In this document: positions 7,185 through 15,967 of the stretch, one piece after another | How positions within the stretch are numbered: the stretch's first letter is position 1 | How the letters are laid out: each line of letters opens with the position of its first letter | NCBI GenBank assembly: GCA_014381555.1 | Contig: JACNLO010000049.1 | Location: 61,291-125,290 of the forward strand | Direction of reading: 5' to 3' | DNA: 64,000 bases | Origin: Planctomycetota bacterium | GTDB lineage: Bacteria; Planctomycetota; Phycisphaerae; Phycisphaerales; SM1A02 | Made by a program: the position numbers and the translations under genes | The notes under the pieces: model-generated | What the model was told of the DNA's origin: nothing | The model's database searches: none | What the model saw: the letters and a program-made list of their open reading frames with translations, nothing else

Positions 7185-8881
7185 CATTCATTTTGAGCCT
7201 AATAACTACCGTTTGTGTTGAGTGTGGTGCTTCTCCTAATGAATCAGATTCATACAAAAACTCGCTGTTTTCCACTGTTCGTGAGTGGATGATCGAAGAT
7301 TTTCAAGTACCCGACAATACTGATTCGTGCCCCCTCGAGCCAAGTTATGTTTGCCTAATACTTCGTCACCATGGAAAAACTCTTGGTTATGGGTCTTCTG
7401 AAACACTTTCTGGGGCAGCAACCACTGCGTTCGCTGAAGTAAGTAGGAACAAAATATTCTCTATGAATCTCACAGAAGAATTAAAAAATGAAATCATAGA
7501 TTCAATTTCTATTGAACTTGAATATGGCGGAACACCAATTCCTTCTGCATATAAAAATATCGACAGATTTGATTACACTTTTAATCAGGGGATGCGTGGG
7601 ATTGCTGTTCGAAGTGGCGGTGAGTGGGGAATAAAGATGCAGGCGGAACTTCGTTTGTCGCCGTTTAGAACAGTTTCTAACATTGTTGAATCTTTATGCA
7701 TCAATCTTGGAATACACCCAACCATTGCTTTTTCCCATGAACTGCCACCCGATGATGATGTCACTCTATACTCCATTCCTCTTACAACTTATATTCAAAA
7801 CTCTGCGGGTGCAGAGATTATTACTTTGATTCGAGGGGATGAACTTGTACAAAATGAAACTTTGAACACGGCATATTTGACAAAACTTGCTGACACGTTT
7901 GCTTCTCATCTTATAAAAAGCATAAATGTAAATGGTATGGTGATAGGTGGATACCAACCAGAGACAAACACTCTCACAAACATGTTCGCAACCCATTTTG
8001 TGCAACTATTGACTGCAAATGCACTTCAACAATATTCCAAACTATCAAATGCTTCAGATTCTTCTACTGCAGTGGAATCTTCTACTGCGATTATTGAATC
8101 AATAGCAAATGATTTCAAGAAAGATAAAAACATCGATACTGAAAGTGCAGCCGCCCTTATCATAATTCTTTTGGATTCAACTTCTAAATACAGTCAAAAC
8201 GTACAAGAACTACTTTGTGCATGTGAGTCTCAAGTAATGCTTGCTGTAGATAGGTGTTACGACTCTTCTAGTGCGGCACTCCCTGCCTTTGAGTTATCTC
8301 TGGTAGCTGCTGCTACTATTGAACTTGGTCTTCATTATGAGGACGAAAAACTTATTGCTAGCGGTGAGTATTTATGTTCTCGGTGTTTCTCAGATGTTCC
8401 GCTTAAAACCAGGGCATCATTAATCCCATGGATTATTACTCCAATTCTAAAACTTCAACAGCGAGGCGTTACAACATTTGACGATTCTCTATTTGAATTA
8501 TTACAACTTGCGGTTTCATCGCAGATACTTTCTGATGATGACGGTGACCTTGTCGGGGGATTCGTGTTAATTACAGATATGGGAAATGTTGTCGATGCAA
8601 GAGGTTTAAGAATGCTCCCAATGCTTGCAAAAATATGTGACTATTCCTCATCGAACAAGACAACTGCGTTTAAATCATTAGTCTTAGCAACTCGGTTTGT
8701 AGAACAATTAGCAACTCGAAAAGAAAAATCTGAAAGATACGAGAATCCAGCAATGGCCCTAGGAGGTGTGAGAAAATCCACCTGGAATGCTGAAATGCCC
8801 ACAGAAGCAACTGCAATGGGGTTACTTGGAATTGTTGACGCGATTAATACAATTCAAAACATAGAATCTTCTATGAAGTAA
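7166..8881 (+). CDS. Secreted protein with AMMECR1-like N-terminal domain and helical C-terminal domain
   Basis: The 571-residue product opens with a probable Sec signal peptide (MFIGHLTFILSLITTVCVEC). Residues about 55-210 resemble the AMMECR1 domain: VCLILRHHGKTLGYGSS, then a helix GAATTAFAEV, a beta strand ISIELEYGG, and GMRGIAVRSGGEWGIKMQAE, matching the order and spacing of that family (function unknown, found in all domains of life). The C-terminal half is alpha-helical, ending with LGGVRKSTWNAEMPTEATAMGLLGIVDAI, reminiscent of alpha/alpha-toroid repeat proteins. The AMMECR1 link is my inference from pattern. The secretin-like gene follows after 16 bases, so the two may be expressed together. 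Confidence 0.5.
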   Translation: MFIGHLTFILSLITTVCVECGASPNESDSYKNSLFSTVREWMIEDFQVPDNTDSCPLEPSYVCLILRHHGKTLGYGSSETLSGAATTAFAEVSRNKIFSMNLTEELKNEIIDSISIELEYGGTPIPSAYKNIDRFDYTFNQGMRGIAVRSGGEWGIKMQAELRLSPFRTVSNIVESLCINLGIHPTIAFSHELPPDDDVTLYSIPLTTYIQNSAGAEIITLIRGDELVQNETLNTAYLTKLADTFASHLIKSINVNGMVIGGYQPETNTLTNMFATHFVQLLTANALQQYSKLSNASDSSTAVESSTAIIESIANDFKKDKNIDTESAAALIIILLDSTSKYSQNVQELLCACESQVMLAVDRCYDSSSAALPAFELSLVAAATIELGLHYEDEKLIASGEYLCSRCFSDVPLKTRASLIPWIITPILKLQQRGVTTFDDSLFELLQLAVSSQILSDDDGDLVGGFVLITDMGNVVDARGLRMLPMLAKICDYSSSNKTTAFKSLVLATRFVEQLATRKEKSERYENPAMALGGVRKSTWNAEMPTEATAMGLLGIVDAINTIQNIESSMK

Positions 8882-8885
8882 TGCG

Positions 8886-8891
8886 TATACT
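8886..8891 (+). promoter_or_regulatory. -10-like TATACT six bases before the start of the secretin-like gene
   Basis: TATACT at 8886-8891, then CTTGTC, then ATG 8898. No Shine-Dalgarno sequence. If used, transcription would start at or next to the ATG. No -35 match is visible. Confidence 0.45.
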
Positions 8892-8897
8892 CTTGTC

Positions 8898-9668
8898 ATG
8901 CGCACGATACCGATTGTAATTTGTTTTGTTAGTCTGACTATTGCTCTTGGTCTAAGAGCGCAATCTGAAGAACATGTCAACGCAAAAGTTCTTGGGCAAC
9001 TCGTTTACTCGGATATAACCGTAAAACTTGATGAAGTATCTTCAAAAAAAGCTCTTGATGATTTTGAAAAACAACTTGGAATTATGCTTTGGGTTCAATG
9101 GAAAGATGATGAAAGCGTAGGGCTAGATTCTTCAGAGACAATAACGCTTGAACTAAAGGAACAACCCGCACTTGTTGTACTTGAAAGAATTGTTGAACAA
9201 CTTGACCATGAAGGCAATGCCGCGTGGCAACTAAGACATGGTGCACTTGAGGTTGGGCTTAAATCTCAACTCGCATCTCCCGGAAGACATCGTCTTGAAA
9301 CGTACTACATAAGAGACCTTTTGTTCACCATTCGTAATTTTGATGCACCTGAACTTGGAACATTTGGAGGATCGGGGCGTGACGGAGATGGCTCTGGAAC
9401 TACCCCACCTACTCAACAAGAAGAAATTGATCGCATCATAGAACTTATTATTAAATTTATTGAACCAGACTTATGGGAACAAAACGGTGGGCCGTGCTCA
9501 ATCACAAACTATAAAAAGACCTTGTTGATTCGTGCCCCAGATTTTGTTCATCGACAGATTAATGGATACGGTTTTCTTGCAAGACAACCTGCGCAAGTTC
9601 GTCAACGAAGAGTTATATACTCAAAAGATAAAACCAGAATCGTTGTCGACCGTCTGCCAATTCGTTAA
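8898..9668 (+). CDS. Secreted secretin N-domain-like (STN-like) protein
   Basis: The 256-residue protein has a signal peptide ending near residue 22 (ALGLRAQSEE). Residues about 35-115 follow the STN/secretin short-domain plan: VKLDEVSSKKALDDFEKQLGI, a strand LWVQW, a strand pair ITLELKEQPA, then helix LVVLERIVEQL and a strand ALEVGLKS. A YYIRDLLFTI segment and a Gly/Ser-rich linker follow, then a second alpha/beta unit with LLIRAPDFVHRQINGYG. Such soluble PulD/PilQ-like fragments without the secretin barrel are common in Phycisphaerae; their role is unknown. The gene is 16 bases from the preceding secreted-protein gene and converges on the S9 peptidase gene with 11 bases between stops. Confidence 0.65.
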   Translation: MRTIPIVICFVSLTIALGLRAQSEEHVNAKVLGQLVYSDITVKLDEVSSKKALDDFEKQLGIMLWVQWKDDESVGLDSSETITLELKEQPALVVLERIVEQLDHEGNAAWQLRHGALEVGLKSQLASPGRHRLETYYIRDLLFTIRNFDAPELGTFGGSGRDGDGSGTTPPTQQEEIDRIIELIIKFIEPDLWEQNGGPCSITNYKKTLLIRAPDFVHRQINGYGFLARQPAQVRQRRVIYSKDKTRIVVDRLPIR

Positions 9669-9679
9669 CTTTCTGGCTC

Positions 9680-11698
9680 TTAATCAAGAACCCACTTTTG
9701 TAACCAGGCGTTGTCCCATTCGATTTTTGCTTTTCGGTGTGACATTTTCGACAATCCGTGACCTGTGCCTGGGTAGATAATAAGTTGGGTTGGTACTTCA
9801 AGATAATCATGGAGCGCCCTGTAGAGCGCCTTTGATTGTTCAGCAGGAACACGTTCATCGCCCTCGCCTACGTGAATAATGGTTGGGGTTGTAATGTTAT
9901 CTGCCTTAAAAATAGGAGACATCTCTCGGAGTTCTTTTTCCGCGGTCCATGGATATCCTTGAGCATAATTTACTACGTGCCCCGGCGTGTCTTCTATTGC
10001 CCACTGCATCGTTTGATCAAACACGCCAGCCCCACTACTTGCAGCTTTAAAACGATCTGTTGTAGAAATAATACAATTTGTGAGATAACCACCATTGCTC
10101 CAACCACCCACAGCCAACCTGTTTGGGTCAATAAGGCCGCTATCAACCATTGCGTCAACACCAGCAAGAATGTCTTGCACCTCAATATCATTTTCACGAC
10201 CAATCAAATCAGTTAAAAACTTGTCTCCATATCCTGTGGAGCCGCGGTAGTTCGGTGACAAAACCGCCCAACCATTTGATGAAAGAATACCCCTTCCATA
10301 CATTGATATTTCTAAATTTTGTGAAACTGCCGATGTTGGTCCACCGTGCAAATGTACATAGAGGGGCAACTTGCCATCCTTAGAAGTATATCCAAATGGT
10401 AATTCAAGTACGCCCTCAACTGTTGTTCCATCTGGAGACTCCCATTGAACAACTTTAACCGAAGGCAGTTGCCATGATGCAATGTGCTGGTTGGGATTTG
10501 CTATGACAATTACACAATTTGGATCGGACGTCGCCAGCACAACACTAGTTAATGTTCCTGCAGTTCCAACCAACGCTATTATCTCCTTAGAGTCTCTTGA
10601 AATACTATAGTCCCAGCATATCAGGTTATTTGTAATCACCTCTTTCGTCTCACCTTGTTGACCATTACCCACATTTGAAACCTGAAGAAGAGGTCTGTTC
10701 GTACGGTGCTCGGCAATGTATAACAAATCATACGAATCTGGAACCCAAATTGGTGAGGTACCAAGTGTCACCTCATCTTCGCGTCCAACAGTTTGAAGGA
10801 CAGGTGTTTCTTTTTCAAAGGTTGCAACATACATCTCACGTGGATAACCATCAAAATCTACGCTAAACACTAAACGAGAACCATCAGTAGACCATTTTGG
10901 ATATTCCACCCATCCGTATGGGGAAGGTGCCTCTGCTCGCCAAAGTGAATCATCCAGAAGTTCTGTTTCACCCGTTTCAACATCGTATATTCCAATTTCA
11001 GACCAGCCCTCATTTGTAATTAACCGGTTATCTGGTGTTGTTATGGTTGCGATTTTATTTCCCGATGGGGATGGAGAAAAATATTGGATTACCCGATCTT
11101 CATCCCACACTTTTGTGTGTTTCCAGGTTTGAAGGTTCAGTTCCCAAAGTTCAGAATAGTCGACAATACCATGACCATATTCAACATCTTCATGATTCTT
11201 TCGAAGTGTTTTCCACCCATCATCACGCTGTGTTTCATCCTCTATTTTGTAACAAATAGTCTTGCCATTATCTTTAAGTACCCAATCATCAACACCACCC
11301 GCCATACGTGTGACTGCCATCAATTGGGAACCATTTGGTTTTATTCGCCATATTTGTTTCTTCCCGTTTCGCGGAAGATCGTCCCCCTTATTTCCTCGGC
11401 GCGAAGAAAAGTACAGCCACTCGTCATTAGCGCCCCATTGTAGTGAACCGTCATACGCCTCATCAAACGTCAGCCGAAGAGGGACTGAATCGGTCTCGGC
11501 TGTTTTTGTAATCCAAATATCGGTATTTCTTTTATCAATGTCTTCGTCCCAACGTCCTTCAGTCCAAGCTGAAAATATACCACTTGGAGAAACTGAGCAG
11601 CTCGATACATAAGAAAGCGAAAAATAATCATCTGTTGTAATCCCTGAAATTGTGTTTGCGCTTTGCATGCTTAGGGCAATCAGTGTTATTACATACAT
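9680..11698 (-). CDS. S9 family prolyl oligopeptidase-type serine peptidase
   Basis: The protein (672 residues) has an N-terminal hydrophobic stretch that could be a signal peptide, a beta-propeller region built on WD/TolB-like repeats (SPSGNKIATI, WSTDGSRLVFS), and a C-terminal alpha/beta-hydrolase domain. The catalytic triad is visible: Ser534 in GWSNGG, Asp614 in GDERVP, His647 in GTGHG. The HLHGGP oxyanion segment precedes it. S9 enzymes cleave short peptides, often at Pro or acyl-amino ends; the precise specificity here is unknown. It is the last gene of a long minus-strand run, 18 bases after the permease gene. Confidence 0.92.
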   Translation of the reverse strand: MYVITLIALSMQSANTISGITTDDYFSLSYVSSCSVSPSGIFSAWTEGRWDEDIDKRNTDIWITKTAETDSVPLRLTFDEAYDGSLQWGANDEWLYFSSRRGNKGDDLPRNGKKQIWRIKPNGSQLMAVTRMAGGVDDWVLKDNGKTICYKIEDETQRDDGWKTLRKNHEDVEYGHGIVDYSELWELNLQTWKHTKVWDEDRVIQYFSPSPSGNKIATITTPDNRLITNEGWSEIGIYDVETGETELLDDSLWRAEAPSPYGWVEYPKWSTDGSRLVFSVDFDGYPREMYVATFEKETPVLQTVGREDEVTLGTSPIWVPDSYDLLYIAEHRTNRPLLQVSNVGNGQQGETKEVITNNLICWDYSISRDSKEIIALVGTAGTLTSVVLATSDPNCVIVIANPNQHIASWQLPSVKVVQWESPDGTTVEGVLELPFGYTSKDGKLPLYVHLHGGPTSAVSQNLEISMYGRGILSSNGWAVLSPNYRGSTGYGDKFLTDLIGRENDIEVQDILAGVDAMVDSGLIDPNRLAVGGWSNGGYLTNCIISTTDRFKAASSGAGVFDQTMQWAIEDTPGHVVNYAQGYPWTAEKELREMSPIFKADNITTPTIIHVGEGDERVPAEQSKALYRALHDYLEVPTQLIIYPGTGHGLSKMSHRKAKIEWDNAWLQKWVLD

Positions 11699-11716
11699 TT
11701 GTATTCCTTTTCAATG

Positions 11717-13045
11717 TTAATCGTGACGGAGAGCAACTATTGGATCTTGTTTACTCGCCATAATTGCTGGATAAATTCCAAAAACAAGACCAGTACCCGC
11801 AGCAACTATAAACGAAACCACGATTGACCAAAGTGTTATTTGTGTTTCTAACCTAATGCCTACATCTTCAGCGGAAACCCAGCCCAGCAAACTTGCAACC
11901 CACGGAAAGAAATCGACAAGTCCTAAAGATATTCCAATTCCAAGAATAATGCCAAGCAACCCTCCGGTTGCACTGAGACTGCCTGTTTCAATTAAAAACT
12001 GAATAGCAATATCACTCCTAGATGCGCCAACAGCACGACGAATTCCAATCTCACGGGTACGCTCAACAACTGAAGCGAGCATGATGTTCATAATCCCTAT
12101 ACCACCGACAAGGAGACTGATTGCTGCGATGGCAGTGAGCAAAATATTCATCGTTGCGGTTGTGCGTCGTACATTTTCAAGTAACTCCCATGGAACTATG
12201 ATTTCAACATCTCTCATATCTGGGTGCCCAACTTTCATAATTGAGAGAATGTGTTCGGCCATAGAAACAACTTCATCTGTCGATGGTGCTGTTACATATA
12301 TTTCAGATAACTCAACTTCTTCGCCACTAAAAGAACCAGATTGCCTTCTAACAACAATATCGCCAAATTCTAGTCTCGCTGTTGTTATAGGAATGTGAAC
12401 ATCTTTATTCAAATCTCGCCCTACTAGCGCAGAGCCAGCTCCTCCTGCTAAACCAACAGGTTCAAGCACACCCACAACAGTAAAAATTCTTGAATCTATT
12501 CTGAGTTGTTGCCCAACAGGATCTGAAAGTGGAAAAAAGAGTTTCTCTATTTCAGAGCCTATTACTGCAACTGGTGCCCTCCGTTCAAGATCTCCCTCAA
12601 CAAGGTACCTGCCACCTTCTTGTATTCTAAGGTTTGCAGAATCTTTTAATTCAGGAATCGTTCCAAATGTTTGACTTGTTGTTCTAGACGCACCTTTTGA
12701 AATTTCAGAACCAACAGCCTTGAGTGGAACAATCGTGTCGGCTGGAACGAACTTACCAAGACGTTGAAGGTCCTTTTTTGTCATTCCAAACTTTGCAACA
12801 AAAGACCGTCTCACAGACCCCACCTGTTGTGATTCTGGTGGACGTTGAGAGCGAATAATGATATTGGTGGCACCTAATGATTGAATTGCACGCAATGCAC
12901 TTTGTTTATTCCCCTCTCCAATCGAAACCATCACTATCACTGAAGCCACCCCTAGGACAATCCCCAAACTTGTCAATACTGAACGAAGTGCGTGGAGTCT
13001 AAGACTCTTTAAACCAAGCTTAATTGATTCTAAGGAGATATTCAT
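11717..13045 (-). CDS. ABC transporter permease, MacB/FtsX type
   Basis: The 442-residue protein has the MacB layout: one N-terminal membrane helix (residues about 20-42), a large periplasmic MacB-PCD domain (about 45-270), and three C-terminal helices of the FtsX domain with GGIGIMNIMLASVVERTREIG and GFG-like end VFGIYPAIMASKQDPIVALRHD. Such permeases work with a MacB-like ATPase, usually encoded next door to export or to transmit force; none is present here. The start codon overlaps the stop of the upstream histidine kinase gene by 4 bases, so the two are translationally coupled. That suggests the kinase senses a cue through, or controls, this permease. Confidence 0.9.
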   Translation of the reverse strand: MNISLESIKLGLKSLRLHALRSVLTSLGIVLGVASVIVMVSIGEGNKQSALRAIQSLGATNIIIRSQRPPESQQVGSVRRSFVAKFGMTKKDLQRLGKFVPADTIVPLKAVGSEISKGASRTTSQTFGTIPELKDSANLRIQEGGRYLVEGDLERRAPVAVIGSEIEKLFFPLSDPVGQQLRIDSRIFTVVGVLEPVGLAGGAGSALVGRDLNKDVHIPITTARLEFGDIVVRRQSGSFSGEEVELSEIYVTAPSTDEVVSMAEHILSIMKVGHPDMRDVEIIVPWELLENVRRTTATMNILLTAIAAISLLVGGIGIMNIMLASVVERTREIGIRRAVGASRSDIAIQFLIETGSLSATGGLLGIILGIGISLGLVDFFPWVASLLGWVSAEDVGIRLETQITLWSIVVSFIVAAGTGLVFGIYPAIMASKQDPIVALRHD

Positions 13046-14604
13046 GCTGGCATCAGTGGCTCTGGGGTCTCTGTTGCAAAGTACACTGGAATATCCACAT
13101 AGAAAAGAGCACCATTATCAGATGTGGAGTGTACTGAAAGGCTCGCATGCAGAAGTTCTGCGAGTTCTCGGCAAATCGCTAACCCAAGCCCTGTCCCTGC
13201 GTGCTCTCTCGTGTGAGTTGCGTCAACTTGTCGAAATTTTTCAAACACCATGTCAATCATATCTTCGGGAATACCTGGGCCGCAATCTTGTACACAAATT
13301 TGAACAAGAGGGCTATGAGATTTTGTATTAATTTTCTTACAAAGTATTGTCACTGTCGAATCTTTTGGTGTGAATTTAATCGCGTTTGACAAAAAGTTAT
13401 ATAGTATTTGTTGAAGCTTCCCGGGATCTGTTTGAACAGATGGAAGATCGTTTTCAATTTCAAGTTTTATTGTTACGTTCTTCACTTTTGCCTGAGGCCT
13501 CATAATTCCTCCCAAGCCCTCAAGCAAATCGGAGATGCATGTCTGCTCTAAATTTACTTCCATCCTTCCTGACTCTATCTTCGCCATATCTAAAAGTTCA
13601 TTTATCATGTCAAGCAATGACCGCCCACTCGTAAGGATGTTTTTAAGATACCTTAAACGTTTTGCGCGGTCTTCTTCAGTTTCCGTGGGCATACTTTCAA
13701 GCAACTCTGCGAAACCAATAATAGAGTTTAATGGAGTCCTTAATTCATGACTTACATTTGCAATAAACTCATTTTTAAGTTTTCCTGATTCAAACAACCC
13801 AACATTTACTTCTGCTAATTCTTCGACTTTAAGATCTAGCGACTCATTCATTTTTTGTAGTTTTTGTTGATCTGCTTCCATCCAATCAAGCATATTATTA
13901 AATGCTATTGACAGTTCTTCAAACTCATCGCCAGTTTCAAGGGTTGACCGAGCGGTTAAGTCTCCTTGTTGCACTCGCTCCGATACACGCCTTAGTTTTC
14001 GAACTGGTGAGAATATTAAACGTTTTAAGATAACAAAAAAGATCAGAGCAGATAAGATACTTCCAATTAATCCTGCAACAACAATCCAATTTCTGCTAGT
14101 TTCAATTTGTATCTGAGCAAAACCTGTTTTTCTTTTTACAATTAACAGTGCGTCTACAGGATCTAACAAACTAGGATCGGCAACGCCAGGATTAAATGTT
14201 GTTACCCCTTCTTGTTGTATGCTTGATAATTGAGACGAAGTAATCGGTTGCGCGTATTGAAAAAAGTTTAATTGATTTTGTCCACTCCCTTCAAAGTAAT
14301 ATTCTAGATTCTCATTTCCTTGCAATAATTTGTTTCTCGCCCGCTCTATAAATGTTTGGTTACCGCTCCCAATTTCGTGCAATTTAATGAGCTGAATAAT
14401 CACATCTTCATCTTCAAATCCTTTTGATTCAACTTTTGAATTAATCCATAAGTCAGCAAGTTGCCCAGCAACTTCAAGTTGATATTCTTGAACGAGTGCA
14501 GACGTTCTAGCCCATGGAACTGCAAGTGTGCTCGCAATAATGACAACAATTGCACATCCAAAGATTGCGAGACATTTGTTGGCAAGGCTTAATCGTGATC
14601 TCAT
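13042..14604 (-). CDS. Sensor histidine kinase (HAMP, HisKA, HATPase)
   Basis: About 520 residues starting at ATG 14604, chosen because a GGTGAT site precedes it and the membrane helix follows directly; the frame is open back to 14730 but that part overlaps the zinc-protein gene. Order: membrane helix 1 (about 10-30), periplasmic sensor (30-180), helix 2 (about 185-207), HAMP, coiled coil, HisKA with VSHELRTPLNSIIGFAELL, and an ATPase domain with N-box LSNAIKFTP, G1 DCGPGIPEDM, F-box and G2 GTGLGLAICRELAE. No receiver domain or response regulator gene is nearby, so its partner is unknown. It lies 20 bases after the zinc-protein gene and overlaps the permease gene. Confidence 0.93.
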   Translation of the reverse strand: MRSRLSLANKCLAIFGCAIVVIIASTLAVPWARTSALVQEYQLEVAGQLADLWINSKVESKGFEDEDVIIQLIKLHEIGSGNQTFIERARNKLLQGNENLEYYFEGSGQNQLNFFQYAQPITSSQLSSIQQEGVTTFNPGVADPSLLDPVDALLIVKRKTGFAQIQIETSRNWIVVAGLIGSILSALIFFVILKRLIFSPVRKLRRVSERVQQGDLTARSTLETGDEFEELSIAFNNMLDWMEADQQKLQKMNESLDLKVEELAEVNVGLFESGKLKNEFIANVSHELRTPLNSIIGFAELLESMPTETEEDRAKRLRYLKNILTSGRSLLDMINELLDMAKIESGRMEVNLEQTCISDLLEGLGGIMRPQAKVKNVTIKLEIENDLPSVQTDPGKLQQILYNFLSNAIKFTPKDSTVTILCKKINTKSHSPLVQICVQDCGPGIPEDMIDMVFEKFRQVDATHTREHAGTGLGLAICRELAELLHASLSVHSTSDNGALFYVDIPVYFATETPEPLMPA

Positions 14605-14623
14605 ATCACCCAAGATAACGGGT

Positions 14624-14971
14624 TTACGATGAGATTGGTTTAGACCAATCCCATTGTTTTGATTTATTGAGAACTGCTGCAGACTGTTTCGTACATCGCA
14701 GGCAAATCGAAGCAACAGGTTCAACAACACCTTGCCACACAGGTTCTTCTCTGTGCTCTAGACACATCCTGCAGGGTTCAACCATGGAAACACCCCTGTC
14801 CACTAAAACAAGCTCGCTGTACGCGACACTCAAACAATTGCCACACACAACACTCCCTTTGTGTCCCTCCACACATGGCACATTGTTCGCCCATGCTGCA
14901 TTTCCACAGAAGTCACAAAGAATGTCCTCAGGCTGAACATTGTTTTCATCAATACTCTCGCTATGCATCAT
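14624..14971 (-). CDS. Small protein with four CxxC pairs (double zinc-finger, ClpX-ZBD-like first half)
   Basis: 115 residues with C19/C22, C43/C46, C67/C70 and C90/C93. The first two pairs (CDFCG ... VVCGNC) look like the ClpX-type zinc-binding domain; the second two (CRMC ... ICLRC) form a similar unit. That would give two tandem zinc sites and no further domain. It overlaps the end of trmB by 11 bases and is followed by the histidine kinase after 19 bases. I do not recognise a named family. It may be a small adaptor or an RNA/protein-binding factor; this is only inference from the fold resemblance. Confidence 0.6.
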   Translation of the reverse strand: MMHSESIDENNVQPEDILCDFCGNAAWANNVPCVEGHKGSVVCGNCLSVAYSELVLVDRGVSMVEPCRMCLEHREEPVWQGVVEPVASICLRCTKQSAAVLNKSKQWDWSKPISS

Positions 14972-15623
14972 CCACCCTAACTAAAGTCGTCGCATGAAAT
15001 GGTCGCCCTTCACGCTTATACTTTCGCTCAAAATTTGTCCCAACAAGTTCACCGTCTCCCGACGAAGTTGCTGGACTAAAATCTTTTCTCAAAAAATGAG
15101 ATGCCTTTCGGTCAAAGTGCTCTTCACACCACTCCCACAAGTCGTCGTGATCTGTCACAACATGCACGATGCCACCCTTCTTCAACACTCGGTGAAACAT
15201 TTCAAGTGTGCTATCTTGAATGACGCGTCGCTTGTGGTGGCGTGTTTTTGGCCACGGATCACTAAAATAAAGATGTATCGTGTCCGCAACACAATCCTCA
15301 CACCAAAATTTTAAAAACTCTGTAGCATCACCGTAGACCATCCTTACATTTGGAATATGGTTTCTACGCAAACGATCCGCGGCATATCTATAAAACTCAG
15401 CAGCCCATTCAAACCCAAGGTAGTTTGGCTCGGTTCTTTTTTGAGATTCCTGAAGAAGGAATGTTCCTTTTCCAGAACCAATTTCGATTTCAAATGGTTT
15501 TGTTGGATTTGGATACCACTGCCTAGGGTCGATTCGCCCTTCTATACATGGAGGAAGCGAGCGTAGTTCAATACCAATATCGCCAACATCCAAAGTTTTA
15601 CCTCTTGATAATCCGAAACTCAA
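14961..15623 (-). CDS. trmB: tRNA (guanine-N7)-methyltransferase TrmB
   Basis: A 220-residue class I SAM methyltransferase that makes m7G46 in the variable loop of tRNA. Diagnostic stretches are FEIEIGSGKGTFLL (SAM motif I), YLGFEWA, the central LYFSDPWPKTRHHKRR signature of TrmB, and VVTDHDDLWEW. Length matches the family. The start overlaps the stop of the upstream PQQ-repeat gene by 4 bases (ATGA), and the zinc-protein gene overlaps its end, so it is embedded in a tightly packed operon. Confidence 0.95.
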   Translation of the reverse strand: MSFGLSRGKTLDVGDIGIELRSLPPCIEGRIDPRQWYPNPTKPFEIEIGSGKGTFLLQESQKRTEPNYLGFEWAAEFYRYAADRLRRNHIPNVRMVYGDATEFLKFWCEDCVADTIHLYFSDPWPKTRHHKRRVIQDSTLEMFHRVLKKGGIVHVVTDHDDLWEWCEEHFDRKASHFLRKDFSPATSSGDGELVGTNFERKYKREGRPFHATTLVRVDDA

Positions 15624-15967
15624 TGAACTGCTCCTGATGTTCCTGTAGTACTCGCTGCTGCTGCACTTGCTGCTTGCTGAGCTGCTACTGCTCCGGAAGA
15701 GCTCCCTCGAATAGATACAATGCTTGAAATACCAACACCGTGACCTTTTAATTCATTCTCCCAAACAACTGCACCAGTAGTTGGTTCTAGACAAAAGCTA
15801 TATCCCTGAACGGAAACAATGAGTCTGTCCCCGTCGAGAAGAATTGCTGGAAACCCAGAACCTTTTGGTGATTTCCATTCCCATTTTTTTTCGCCGTTAT
15901 AACGATCAAGTGCGATCACCTGTTTGTTAAATCCAATAAACACAAAATCATCTAGTTTGTTACTCAT
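15620..15967 (-). CDS. Short PQQ-like beta-propeller fragment protein
   Basis: 115 residues. Residues about 8-75 carry two PQQ/pyrrolo-quinoline-type propeller blades (VIALDRYNGEKKWEWKSP and CLEPTTGAVVWENELKG), far fewer than the seven or eight of a closed propeller. There is no signal peptide. The last 28 residues are a low-complexity Ala/Ser/Thr tail. It overlaps the upstream hydrolase gene by 8 bases and trmB by 4. It could be a remnant of a larger propeller protein kept for coupling, or a small protein that assembles as an oligomer. No stop-disrupted copy of the rest is visible nearby. Confidence 0.6.
   Translation of the reverse strand: MSNKLDDFVFIGFNKQVIALDRYNGEKKWEWKSPKGSGFPAILLDGDRLIVSVQGYSFCLEPTTGAVVWENELKGHGVGISSIVSIRGSSSGAVAAQQAASAAAASTTGTSGAVH

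Noticed and set aside
9836..10216. Plus-strand open frames within the S9 peptidase, groEL and alaS regions
   Set aside because: They are shadows of strongly supported genes on the other strand and lack domain or start signals.
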